This document shows positions 55,585 through 64,000 of a stretch of DNA of 64,000 nt, piece by piece. Source of the stretch: Bradyrhizobium sp. 186 (GTDB taxonomy: Bacteria; Pseudomonadota; Alphaproteobacteria; Rhizobiales; Xanthobacteraceae); the NCBI RefSeq assembly GCF_023101685.1, contig NZ_CP082164.1, forward strand, positions 10,013,001 to 10,077,000. The letters are read 5' to 3'. The translations under genes were made by a program, and so were the position numbers. A model generated the notes under the pieces. That model was not told where the DNA came from. It saw only the letters and a program-made list of their open reading frames with translations, and made no database searches. How positions within the stretch are numbered: the stretch's first letter is position 1; each line of letters opens with the position of its first letter.

Positions 55585-56520
55585 ATGCCGCTCGATCCGC
55601 TTGCAAAGCGTCTGTTGACCATGATGGCCGCGGCTGCACCGCAGGCGCGGAGCCGGCCGAGTGTCGAGGCGCGGCGGCAATCGCTGGCGAAGCTGATGCA
55701 GTTCGCACGCGCCGAGGCGCCGGGTGTGACGGCGTCCGATGGCATACTTCCCGGTCCAGGCGGCGAGCTTCCCTATCGTCTCTACTCGCCCGCGACTGCC
55801 GGCGAGCGTGCACCGGGCTTCGTGTTCTTTCACGGCGGCGGCCTCGTCGCCGGCAGCATTGCGACGCACGACCGCATCGCGGCGGCGCTTGCACATGCGA
55901 CCGGCTGCCGTCTGGTCTCGGTCGACTACCGCCTCGCGCCCGAACATCAATTTCCCGCCGCGGTCGAGGACGCGATCGCCGCGACCGAATGGGTCGCGCG
56001 CGAAGCCTCGTTGCTCGGCATCGACGCGGGGCGGCTGGTGGTCGGCGGCGATTCCGCCGGCGCCACGTTAGCTGCGATCGTGTGCCAGGAGGCGCAGCAA
56101 AGCGCCGGCCTGTCGATCGTCGCGCAATGCCTGATCTGTCCGGTGCTGGATTTCGAGGAGACCTCGCCCTCGCGCGAGGCATTTGCCGAGGGCCATTTGA
56201 TCGATCGTGCCACGATCGAGGCCGATCTCGCCGATTATCTGCCCGACGACATCGATGCCGCCGATCCCCGCATCTCGCCGTTGCGTGCGACGCGGCTCGC
56301 GGGGCTACCGACGGCGATCATCCACACCGCCGAGTTCGACCCGATGCGCGACGAAGGCAATGCGTATGCAGGCAAGCTGCTCGCGGCGGGCGTGGTCGTC
56401 GAGCACATCTGCCACGACGGCATGGTTCACAATTTCCACGCCATGGGCGCGATCCTGCCACAGGCGCAGCTCGTGCTGTCGCAGATCGGCGAGCAGGTGC
56501 GGCGGGCGGTGGAGAAGTAA
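55585..56520 (+). CDS. Alpha/beta hydrolase (HSL / acetyl-esterase type)
   Basis: The 311-residue protein has the hormone-sensitive lipase family layout: oxyanion motif GFVFFHGGGLVAG (HGGG), VSVDYRLAPEHQFPAAVEDA, nucleophile elbow GGDSAGATLAAIV, acid residue in TAEFDPMRDEGNAYAGKLLA and the histidine in HDGMVHNFHAMGAI. It probably hydrolyses short acyl esters in the cytoplasm; the natural substrate is unknown. ATG 55585 (MPLDPLAKRLLTMMAAAAPQ) fits the family start; an earlier one at 55525 gives an unrelated extension. It is divergent from the aminotransferase gene. Confidence 0.9.
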   Translation: MPLDPLAKRLLTMMAAAAPQARSRPSVEARRQSLAKLMQFARAEAPGVTASDGILPGPGGELPYRLYSPATAGERAPGFVFFHGGGLVAGSIATHDRIAAALAHATGCRLVSVDYRLAPEHQFPAAVEDAIAATEWVAREASLLGIDAGRLVVGGDSAGATLAAIVCQEAQQSAGLSIVAQCLICPVLDFEETSPSREAFAEGHLIDRATIEADLADYLPDDIDAADPRISPLRATRLAGLPTAIIHTAEFDPMRDEGNAYAGKLLAAGVVVEHICHDGMVHNFHAMGAILPQAQLVLSQIGEQVRRAVEK

Positions 56521-56565
56521 GGCGCCGTTGACCCCTCTCTCCCTGCGGGAGAAGGGACGAGCGAA

Positions 56566-56814
56566 TCACGCTCGAGCGTTGAGGACGGCTCTCGCCGCCA
56601 CGACGTATTCCGGCCAATGCGCGTCCGCGTAACGCTCGGCCTGGCGCGCGCAGGTGACATCAGGCGCATGCGCTACAGCGATCATACGTGCAAAGCGTTC
56701 TTCGGCCACCGTCGTGTCGTCGGTCACGGGCGGCGGCGCGGCTGCGGCCACTGCGGTCGGAGCCACGGCGAGCCCCGCCAGTCCGGCGAGCAGGATGCGG
56801 CGTGACGTTTTCAT
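56566..56814 (-). CDS. Small exported hypothetical protein
   Basis: The 82-residue product starts MKTSRRILLAGLAGLAVAPT, a signal peptide with twin arginines (SRRILLAG, Tat-like). The mature part holds DDTTVAEERFARMIAVAHA, PDVTCARQAERYADAHWPEY and ends VVAARAVLNARA. One cysteine and several conserved-looking aromatic residues are present. ATG 56814 is preferred over 56823 because it directly precedes the signal. It is convergent with the alpha/beta hydrolase, 45 bp apart. No family recognised. Confidence 0.6.
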   Translation of the reverse strand: MKTSRRILLAGLAGLAVAPTAVAAAAPPPVTDDTTVAEERFARMIAVAHAPDVTCARQAERYADAHWPEYVVAARAVLNARA

Positions 56815-56972
56815 GGCTTCCATTCCCTATTGTCCTGCGCTTCGATTGTGAGCGGCAAATGCGTCATGATGGCGACGGCAAGATAGCGTTTTGCTTCCGT
56901 CCGGTCGAGAAGCCGTGGGTGCGGCACGAACGCTTGACCCCTCGCGCCGCCTCCGTGGACCAGATACGCCGG

Positions 56973-57533
56973 TTACTCCGGCACCGGCACGTCGAATGTG
57001 TTCAGCGTGACGGAGACCATACAATAGATGCCGACGAGATAGGACAACTCGGCCGCGCCGTGCTCGCCGAATTCCTTCACTGCAGCCCGATAGGTCAGCT
57101 CCGGCAGCACGCCGCCGCTCACGAGCGCAGACGCGACGTCGTAGGCGACCGCCTCCTGCTTGGTCAGGTCGACCGGCCGCTGCCCGGCGACGATGGTCGC
57201 GAGCTTCTCGTCGGAGAGGCCGCGCTGCTCCGCGACCAGCACGTGGGCATAGAGCTCGTAGCCGGAGCGGAAATGCGAGCCGGTGACGAGGATCGCGACC
57301 TCACGCACCGGGGCCGGCAGCAGGGGGTTCGACGCGATCGCCTTGACCAGCTCCCATACCGGCTTGCCGAAGCGCGGCTCGCGGATCCAGGGATTCCAGG
57401 GCCCGAGCAGCGCGCCGTCGTCGCGCATGTTCACAAATCCCTTGAAGTGGCCCTTGATGCCCGCTCGCATGTCGTCATAGAGCGGCTTCTGTTCGTCGGT
57501 CAGCTCTTTCGGATCGAGAATGGGAAGGCGCAC
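56973..57533 (-). CDS. Carboxymuconolactone decarboxylase (AhpD-like) family protein
   Basis: The 186-residue helical protein starts at GTG 57533 (VRLPILDPKELTDEQKPLYD), preceded by 'gaggag'. It has the CMD pattern: GPWNPWIREPRFGKPVWELV, VREVAILVTGSHFRSGYELY, AHVLVAEQRGLSDEKLATIV and VASALVSGGVLPELTYRAAV, then GAAELSYLVGIYCMVSVTLN. The two redox cysteines of AhpD are missing, so a decarboxylase-like or unknown activity is more likely than peroxidase support. The family is common and poorly defined. Next to a small exported protein and a PLP enzyme; no operon evidence. Confidence 0.82.
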   Translation of the reverse strand: MRLPILDPKELTDEQKPLYDDMRAGIKGHFKGFVNMRDDGALLGPWNPWIREPRFGKPVWELVKAIASNPLLPAPVREVAILVTGSHFRSGYELYAHVLVAEQRGLSDEKLATIVAGQRPVDLTKQEAVAYDVASALVSGGVLPELTYRAAVKEFGEHGAAELSYLVGIYCMVSVTLNTFDVPVPE

Positions 57534-57641
57534 GGCAGGATCTCCTCGTTGAGAAACCGCGAAGCTCGCCCGCGTATGCGTGCAAGGCAAGTGAAGTTGC
57601 CGTGACATCTGGTCCTGGAACCAGTGACCCGACGGCGTCGG

Positions 57642-58805
57642 CTATGAAGCCACAGGGCTTCGTACGCTCTGCGGATTGGCGACGTCGTCGACGGTGAGCG
57701 TCAGCGGCTCACCTGTCGCGAGGAACGACGACAAGGCGGCCTCGAACGGCGCAGGATCGAGGCCGCGCGCTTTCAGCCATTCGGGCTCATAATAGGTCTG
57801 CCGGTAGCGCTCGCCGGAATCGCAGATCAGCGTCACCAGCGATCCCGTCGCGTTCGCCTTTCGCATCTCCGAGGCGAGCCGGCACAGCGCCAGGAAATTG
57901 GTGCCCGTGGAGCCGCCCACCGTACGGCGCAGCCGGCGCGACAGCACGTTCATCGCCGCAATGGATGCCGCATCCGGGATCTTCATCATGCGGTCGACCA
58001 CGCCCGGGACGAACGACGGCTCGCAGCGCGGACGGCCGACGCCTTCGATCAGCGAAGGGCGTTCGCAAGTACGGGAGCGGTCCTGGGAGCGGAAGCAGTC
58101 GAAGAAGGCTGAATGCTCGACATCGGCAACGCACAGCCGCGTCGGATACTGGCGATAGCGCAAATAGCGTCCGATGGTGGCCGAAGTGCCGCCGGTGCCC
58201 GCACCCATCACGATCCAATCCGGCAGCGGGCGCGGCTCGCCCTTCAATTGCGTGAAGATCGATTCGGCGATGTTGTTGTTGCCGCGCCAGTCGGTGGCGC
58301 GCTCGGCGAAGGTGAACTGGTCCATGTAGTGGCCGTTCAGGCCGGCAGCGAGCGCGGCGGCCTCCGCATACAGCGTGCGGCCGTCGTCGACCAGATGGCA
58401 GTTGCCGCCATAGTGTTCGATCGCGGCGATCTTCTCCGCTGAGGTTGTGCGCGGCATCACGGCGTAGAAGGGTACGCCGATCATCTGCGCGAAATAAGCT
58501 TCCGACACCGCGGTCGATCCCGACGATGCTTCGACGACGGGCGTGCCTTCGCGGATGTGGCCGTTGCAGAGCGCGTAGAGGAACAGCGAGCGCGCCAGCC
58601 GATGCTTCAGGCTGCCGGTCGGATGCGTGGACTCATCCTTCAGATAGATGTCGATGCCGGCCAGCGCCGGCACGATCAGCCGGATCAGATGCGTGTCGGC
58701 CGTGCGGCACTGGTCGGCCTCGATCGCGGCCACGGCCTCGTCGACCCAGCCGCGGCGGTAGGCTGGTGCGACCGGATCTTGCTGGCGGAACGGGAGTAGC
58801 TGCAT
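57642..58805 (-). CDS. PLP-dependent cysteine synthase/desulfhydrase-type enzyme (fold type II)
   Basis: The 387-residue enzyme belongs to the tryptophan-synthase-beta fold. The PLP lysine lies in [80 protein letters not shown] (phosphate-binding loop) and [20 protein letters not shown] follow. The length exceeds CysK (about 310-320) and the C-terminus differs from cystathionine beta-synthase, so cysteine desulfhydrase-like activity is a reasonable guess, not shown. It lies 45 bp from the end of acdR, on the same strand and downstream of it. Confidence 0.82.
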   Translation of the reverse strand: MQLLPFRQQDPVAPAYRRGWVDEAVAAIEADQCRTADTHLIRLIVPALAGIDIYLKDESTHPTGSLKHRLARSLFLYALCNGHIREGTPVVEASSGSTAVSEAYFAQMIGVPFYAVMPRTTSAEKIAAIEHYGGNCHLVDDGRTLYAEAAALAAGLNGHYMDQFTFAERATDWRGNNNIAESIFTQLKGEPRPLPDWIVMGAGTGGTSATIGRYLRYRQYPTRLCVADVEHSAFFDCFRSQDRSRTCERPSLIEGVGRPRCEPSFVPGVVDRMMKIPDAASIAAMNVLSRRLRRTVGGSTGTNFLALCRLASEMRKANATGSLVTLICDSGERYRQTYYEPEWLKARGLDPAPFEAALSSFLATGEPLTLTVDDVANPQSVRSPVAS

Positions 58806-58850
58806 CGACTGAATCTCTCATGATGCGTATCGCGCATCAATAGCTTCCGC

Positions 58851-59315
58851 TCAAAACTCCAGCGGCGCGTTGTCGACGACTTCCTTCATCACGAAGAAGG
58901 TGCGAGTCTGGCGCACGCCGGGCAGCGCGATCAGCTGTTCGCCATGGATGCGGTTGAAATCCTCCATGTCGCCGACGCGGATCTTCAGGAAGTAGTCGAA
59001 GTCGCCGGCGACCAAATGGCAGTCGAGCACGAATTTCAGCTTTGCGATCGCCTGCTCGAAGATCGCAAAGCTCTCCGGCGTCGAGCGGTCGAGCACCACG
59101 CCGACCATCACCAGCGTGCCCTTCGCCACCTTCTTTGGCGCCACCATCGCGCGGACGGCGGCGATGAATCCATCCTCGAACAGGCGCTGAGTGCGGCGAT
59201 GACAGGTGGCGGGGCTGATGGCGACGGTTTGGGCCAGCTCGGCATTGCTGAGCCGGCCGTTATTTTGCAGCAATCGCAACATCTTAAGGTCGATACGATC
59301 GAGCCGGGACGACAT
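58851..59315 (-). CDS. acdR: Lrp/AsnC family regulator AcdR of ACC deaminase
   Basis: The 154-residue protein has the AsnC-type helix-turn-helix (DRIDLKMLRLLQNNGRLSNA, ELAQTVAISPATCHRRTQRL) and the RAM effector domain (KGTLVMVGVVLDRSTPESFA, KLKFVLDCHLVAGDFDYFLK, TRTFFVMKEVVDN). Divergent placement 162 bp from acdS is the known arrangement of acdR in ACC-deaminase-containing rhizobia, where it activates acdS. The name rests on this context and family. Confidence 0.9.
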   Translation of the reverse strand: MSSRLDRIDLKMLRLLQNNGRLSNAELAQTVAISPATCHRRTQRLFEDGFIAAVRAMVAPKKVAKGTLVMVGVVLDRSTPESFAIFEQAIAKLKFVLDCHLVAGDFDYFLKIRVGDMEDFNRIHGEQLIALPGVRQTRTFFVMKEVVDNAPLEF

Positions 59316-59477
59316 GGAAGAAACTTCCAGTAATAATAGCTAGCCCGGAAGAAATACTACTCTATATCGCCATCAACGCAAGAATCTGCGCAACATGGGC
59401 GCAATATTTGAGAGCACCTTTTCCCAGGGCGATGCTAGCCCTTTTGGGACGCCAACGCCAATCGGGATGACCCAACA
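59316..59477. promoter_or_regulatory. acdR-acdS divergent regulatory region
   Basis: A 162-bp AT-richer spacer between acdR and acdS. 'gctagccc' occurs twice (59339-59346 and 59434-59441), and 'gcgcaacatgggcgcaatat' lies between. Lrp-type AcdR is expected to bind here, but no site is demonstrated by sequence alone. Confidence 0.5.
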
Positions 59478-60491
59478 ATGCTGGACAAATTCGCGCGCTA
59501 CCCGCTGACCTTCGGCCCGACGCCCATCGAGAAGCTGGAGCGGCTGTCAAAGCACCTCGGTGGCAATGTCGAGATCTATGCCAAGCGCGAGGACTGCAAT
59601 TCCGGCCTCGCCTATGGCGGCAACAAGCTGCGCAAGCTCGAATACATCATCCCGGACGCGATCGCCTCGAACGCCGATACGCTGGTCTCGATCGGCGGCG
59701 TGCAGTCGAACCATACCCGCATGGTCGCGGCGGTCGCCGCCAAGATCGGCATGAAGTGCCGCCTGGTGCAGGAAGCCTGGGTGCCGCACGAGGACGCGGT
59801 CTATGATCGCGTCGGCAACATCATGCTGTCGCGGATCATGGGCGCCGACGTGCGCCTGGTCGACGACGGCTTCGACATCGGCATCCGCAAGAGCTGGGAG
59901 GAGGCGATCGAGGAGGTAAAGGCTGCCGGCGGCAAGCCCTACGCGATTCCCGCCGGCGCGTCCGTGCACAAATTTGGCGGGCTCGGCTATGTCGGCTTCG
60001 CCGAGGAGGTGCGCAAGCAAGAGCAGGAGCTCGGCTTCAAGTTCGACTACATCGTCGTCTGCACCGTCACCGGCTCCACCCATGCCGGCATGCTGGTCGG
60101 CTTCGCCGCCGACGGCCGCGCGCGAAAGGTGATCGGCATCGACGCCTCCTTCACGCCGGCGCAGACCAAGGCGCAGGTGCTCTCGATCGCGCAGAACACG
60201 GCCAAGCTCGTCGAGCTCGGCAAGGATCTCGTCGCGGACGACGTCGTGCTGATCGAGGACTACGCTTATCCCGCCTATGGCGTGCCGTCGGAGGAGACCA
60301 AGGAGGCGATTCGCCTCACCGCGCGGCTCGAAGCCATGATCACCGACCCCGTCTACGAGGGCAAGTCGATGCAGGGTATGATCGACCTCGCGCAGAAGGG
60401 CTATTTCGAGAAGGGCGCGAAGATCCTCTACGCCCACCTCGGCGGTGCCCCGGCGCTGAACGGCTATGGCTACGCGTTCCGGAACGGGTGA
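59478..60491 (+). CDS. acdS: 1-aminocyclopropane-1-carboxylate (ACC) deaminase AcdS
   Basis: The 337-residue PLP enzyme splits ACC, the ethylene precursor of plants, into ammonia and 2-oxobutyrate and so lowers plant ethylene. Signatures are [40 protein letters not shown] (PLP lysine K50), [36 protein letters not shown] and [20 protein letters not shown]. The residues that separate true ACC deaminases from D-cysteine desulfhydrases (Glu295 and Leu322 in Pseudomonas) correspond to E294 and L321 here. Divergent from acdR, which probably activates it. Confidence 0.96.
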   Translation: MLDKFARYPLTFGPTPIEKLERLSKHLGGNVEIYAKREDCNSGLAYGGNKLRKLEYIIPDAIASNADTLVSIGGVQSNHTRMVAAVAAKIGMKCRLVQEAWVPHEDAVYDRVGNIMLSRIMGADVRLVDDGFDIGIRKSWEEAIEEVKAAGGKPYAIPAGASVHKFGGLGYVGFAEEVRKQEQELGFKFDYIVVCTVTGSTHAGMLVGFAADGRARKVIGIDASFTPAQTKAQVLSIAQNTAKLVELGKDLVADDVVLIEDYAYPAYGVPSEETKEAIRLTARLEAMITDPVYEGKSMQGMIDLAQKGYFEKGAKILYAHLGGAPALNGYGYAFRNG

Positions 60492-60522
60492 GTGAGGGCG
60501 CGTCTCGCGCCGCCTCTCCAAT

Positions 60523-60666
60523 GTCGTCCTGGCGAAAGCCAGGATCCATTATCCCGACGGTCAGTTGCTGAGACGTGCTGGGGGCTACCAGCGCGCCATT
60601 TCCCACGGCCTGTGGCTATGGATCCCGGATCTGCGCTCCGCTTCGCTGCGCTTGTCCGGGATGACG
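60523..60666. repeat. Intergenic palindrome (REP-like)
   Basis: Opens gtcgtcctggcgaaagccag, contains 'ggcctgtggctatggatccc', and closes ggatgacgat. It is related to the module at 30759-30901 and the IS110-interrupted copy at 35573-37083. It lies between the convergent acdS and recQ genes. Confidence 0.7.
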
Positions 60667-60707
60667 ATGTGGAGAGGGAGGCGCGCACTAACAGCCGCCG
60701 CCCTCGC

Positions 60708-62573
<1,866 letters not shown>

Positions 62574-62678
62574 GGGCGGAACAGGACCGGGCCGTGAGAT
62601 TCGACACAAGGCCAGTCGCATGACGGCGCGGGCGTGGCAAGACTGTTTGCGCGGCAAGTGGAGAAGGGAAAGAAGCGC

Positions 62679-63467
62679 CTACGCCCCGATTCGCCGCAAA
62701 GCGTCCGCGACCGTCACGATCGGCATGTTACGCGTCCCGGCCGCCTTCAGCGCGTGGCGGAGCAAGGCCGGCGTGCAGCCATAGGGGCTCGGCGCATCGA
62801 CGACATCATGGCCGTAGAAGATCAGCCAGCCGCCACTTGCAACCGCCTCGTCGAAATAGTGGTCGACGCCACGCGTATCGATCTCCCAATCGACCAAAGG
62901 CGAGGCGCGCAGGAACTGGAGGTCGATGACGTCGCGATTGACGCCAGGAAGGATGCCGCGCGCCGACCGGAAATTTTTGGCGAGCTGCGGCTTGCGCCAG
63001 ACCGAGGCGAGGCCGTAGGGATAGGCGAAATTCTCCAGCACGATCGACGAATCGATGGCGCGAAAATAGCTGCGGTTCCGCTCGATCTCGCGTGCCATCG
63101 CGGTCTCGTCGAGATCGATTGCGCGCAGGTGCGAAAAGGTGTGACAGGCGATCTCGTGGCCGGCTTGATGAAGCCGCACGATCGCGTCGTTCGACAGGCC
63201 GTGCCAGTGATCCCCCGGCTGGTCGATCAGGCTGCCGGCGAGGTAGAACGTGCCGCGGCCGCCGTGCTCTTCCAGGAGCGATGCACCCTGGCCTGCGGCA
63301 CTGTCGGGCGCGTCATCGAAGGTGAAGCTCACCATCGGCGCATGCGCCGGCAATCTGTGCGGCGCGGCGCGGAAATGCCGGGCCAGCCGATTGCTCACGC
63401 GTCCCTGGAGTGCCGACAACACGACCGCATTTCCTGTTTGCCCCGACCTCTTCACTGAAGCATTCAC
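62679..63467 (-). CDS. Polysaccharide deacetylase family protein
   Basis: The 262-residue protein has the NodB-homology fold: MVSFTFDDAPDSAAGQGASL (catalytic Asp pair), LEEHGGRGTFYLAGSLIDQ, HEIACHTFSHLRAIDLDETA (metal histidines) and a C-terminal GGWLIFYGHDVVDAPSPYGC, with a final His/Asp pair. It probably removes acetyl groups from a cell-surface polysaccharide or peptidoglycan; no signal peptide is apparent. 'FDDAP' replaces the more usual 'FDDG'. It lies 105 bp upstream of recQ on the same strand. Confidence 0.88.
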   Translation of the reverse strand: MNASVKRSGQTGNAVVLSALQGRVSNRLARHFRAAPHRLPAHAPMVSFTFDDAPDSAAGQGASLLEEHGGRGTFYLAGSLIDQPGDHWHGLSNDAIVRLHQAGHEIACHTFSHLRAIDLDETAMAREIERNRSYFRAIDSSIVLENFAYPYGLASVWRKPQLAKNFRSARGILPGVNRDVIDLQFLRASPLVDWEIDTRGVDHYFDEAVASGGWLIFYGHDVVDAPSPYGCTPALLRHALKAAGTRNMPIVTVADALRRIGA

Positions 63468-63527
63468 GTGTCGCCTGAGGCAAGCTTCACACTTTGTTAG
63501 CCCTAACGTGGAACCCGCAGTCTTAAC

Positions 63528-64000
63528 CTAGCGCGCAAGCAGCGGCGCCTCGGTGTCTGCGGCGAGATATTGCAGCCAATTGCGAAAAAGCGCCGCCGCG
63601 GCGCTGCCGGCCGCGATATCGGCGCGCAAATTCAGCGCGGGCAGCCCGTTGGTGAGGGCGGGATGACGCTGGTGCCTCGCCCGCTTCTCGAAGCGCACGA
63701 GCTTCTCTTCCGTCGCTGCGTCAAAATAACTCACGGGCAGGTGCGGATAATTCTCGCGCTCGCGCGCGAGATAGCGGCCGATGTCGCGCAGATATTCGCG
63801 CTGGAGCGACAGCGCATCGTATTCGGGATGGCCCTGGAAGAAGACGAATCGGCTGGCATATTGCCGCACGAAGACGTCGACGCCGGCCTGGGCCGAGCGC
63901 GTCAGCACCTGATAACCGGCCCGCGTCAGATCGCTCTCGGCGACTTCGTTGAGACGCGAATGTGAAACCTTGAACGGAGCGGGCGCCGCACGTGTCAGCG
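63528..64000 (-). CDS. metA: Homoserine O-acyltransferase MetA, 5' part outside the window
   Basis: The last 157 codons of metA run off the right edge. The open frame begins within APAPFKVSHSRLNEVAESDL and continues TRAGYQVLTRSAQAGVDVFV. Catalytic-site sequence FVFFQGHPEYDALSLQREYL follows (H and E of the GHPEYD motif), then REYLRDIGRYLARERENYPH and the C-terminal FRNWLQYLAADTEAPLLAR. MetA acylates homoserine with succinyl- or acetyl-CoA, a step to methionine; the residue that sets the acyl donor lies outside the window. It links to lysC in the aspartate pathway. Confidence 0.93.
   Translation of the reverse strand, partial: LTRAAPAPFKVSHSRLNEVAESDLTRAGYQVLTRSAQAGVDVFVRQYASRFVFFQGHPEYDALSLQREYLRDIGRYLARERENYPHLPVSYFDAATEEKLVRFEKRARHQRHPALTNGLPALNLRADIAAGSAAAALFRNWLQYLAADTEAPLLAR

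Overview
The window looks like a chromosome segment of a Bradyrhizobium-type alphaproteobacterium (Nitrobacteraceae). The evidence is GC-rich codon use, the order secA, ppiC, argJ, mutT, then ubiG, lysC, ptsP, prfA, prmC and a DUF4167 gene, a complete polyhydroxybutyrate (PHB) gene set (phaB, phaA, phaR), an AcdR/ACC-deaminase pair, and rhizobial insertion sequences and GC-rich intergenic palindromes. Names come from reading motifs; no database search was run.

Bases 1 to about 24,800 are an accessory island ending at the 3' end of secA. From left to right it holds: the end of a small hypothetical gene; an IS66 element; a leftward operon of a DUF4268 nuclease-like protein and two proteins resembling 'nucleotide modification associated' domains; a Sel1-repeat protein; a DUF6641-like protein; a fused restriction-methylase; a GHKL ATPase fused to a PD-(D/E)XK nuclease; an IS5 element between pieces of an IS1595-type transposase; a HARE-HTH-like protein; and a rightward group of HEPN/Abi-like, unknown and uracil-DNA-glycosylase-like proteins. 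This is a dense defence-type cluster with a recurring theme of recognising or cutting chemically modified DNA.

Bases 19,084 to 24,814 form an unusual module. A 453-bp inverted repeat carries the last codons of secA plus the first 103 codons of a tyrosine recombinase. It flanks a tadG-tadE-tadE cluster, a small hypothetical gene and a phasin gene. The right copy belongs to the intact integrase next to secA; the left copy is truncated. Recombination between the arms would move the full integrase from one end to the other.

Bases 24,785 to 64,000 are mostly housekeeping: protein export and folding (secA, ppiC), arginine synthesis (argJ), nucleotide-pool sanitation (mutT), ubiquinone synthesis (ubiG), aspartate-family synthesis (lysC, metA), nitrogen PTS (ptsP), translation termination (prfA, prmC), glyoxalase II, the PHB genes, ACC deaminase with its regulator, and recQ. 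Two insertion sequences lie here without breaking genes: an IS110/IS1111-type element inside an intergenic palindrome, and an IS1634-type element in the few bases between two convergent genes. comF carries an apparent one-base deletion near its 3' end. The right edge cuts through metA. I saw no rRNA, tRNA or CRISPR array.
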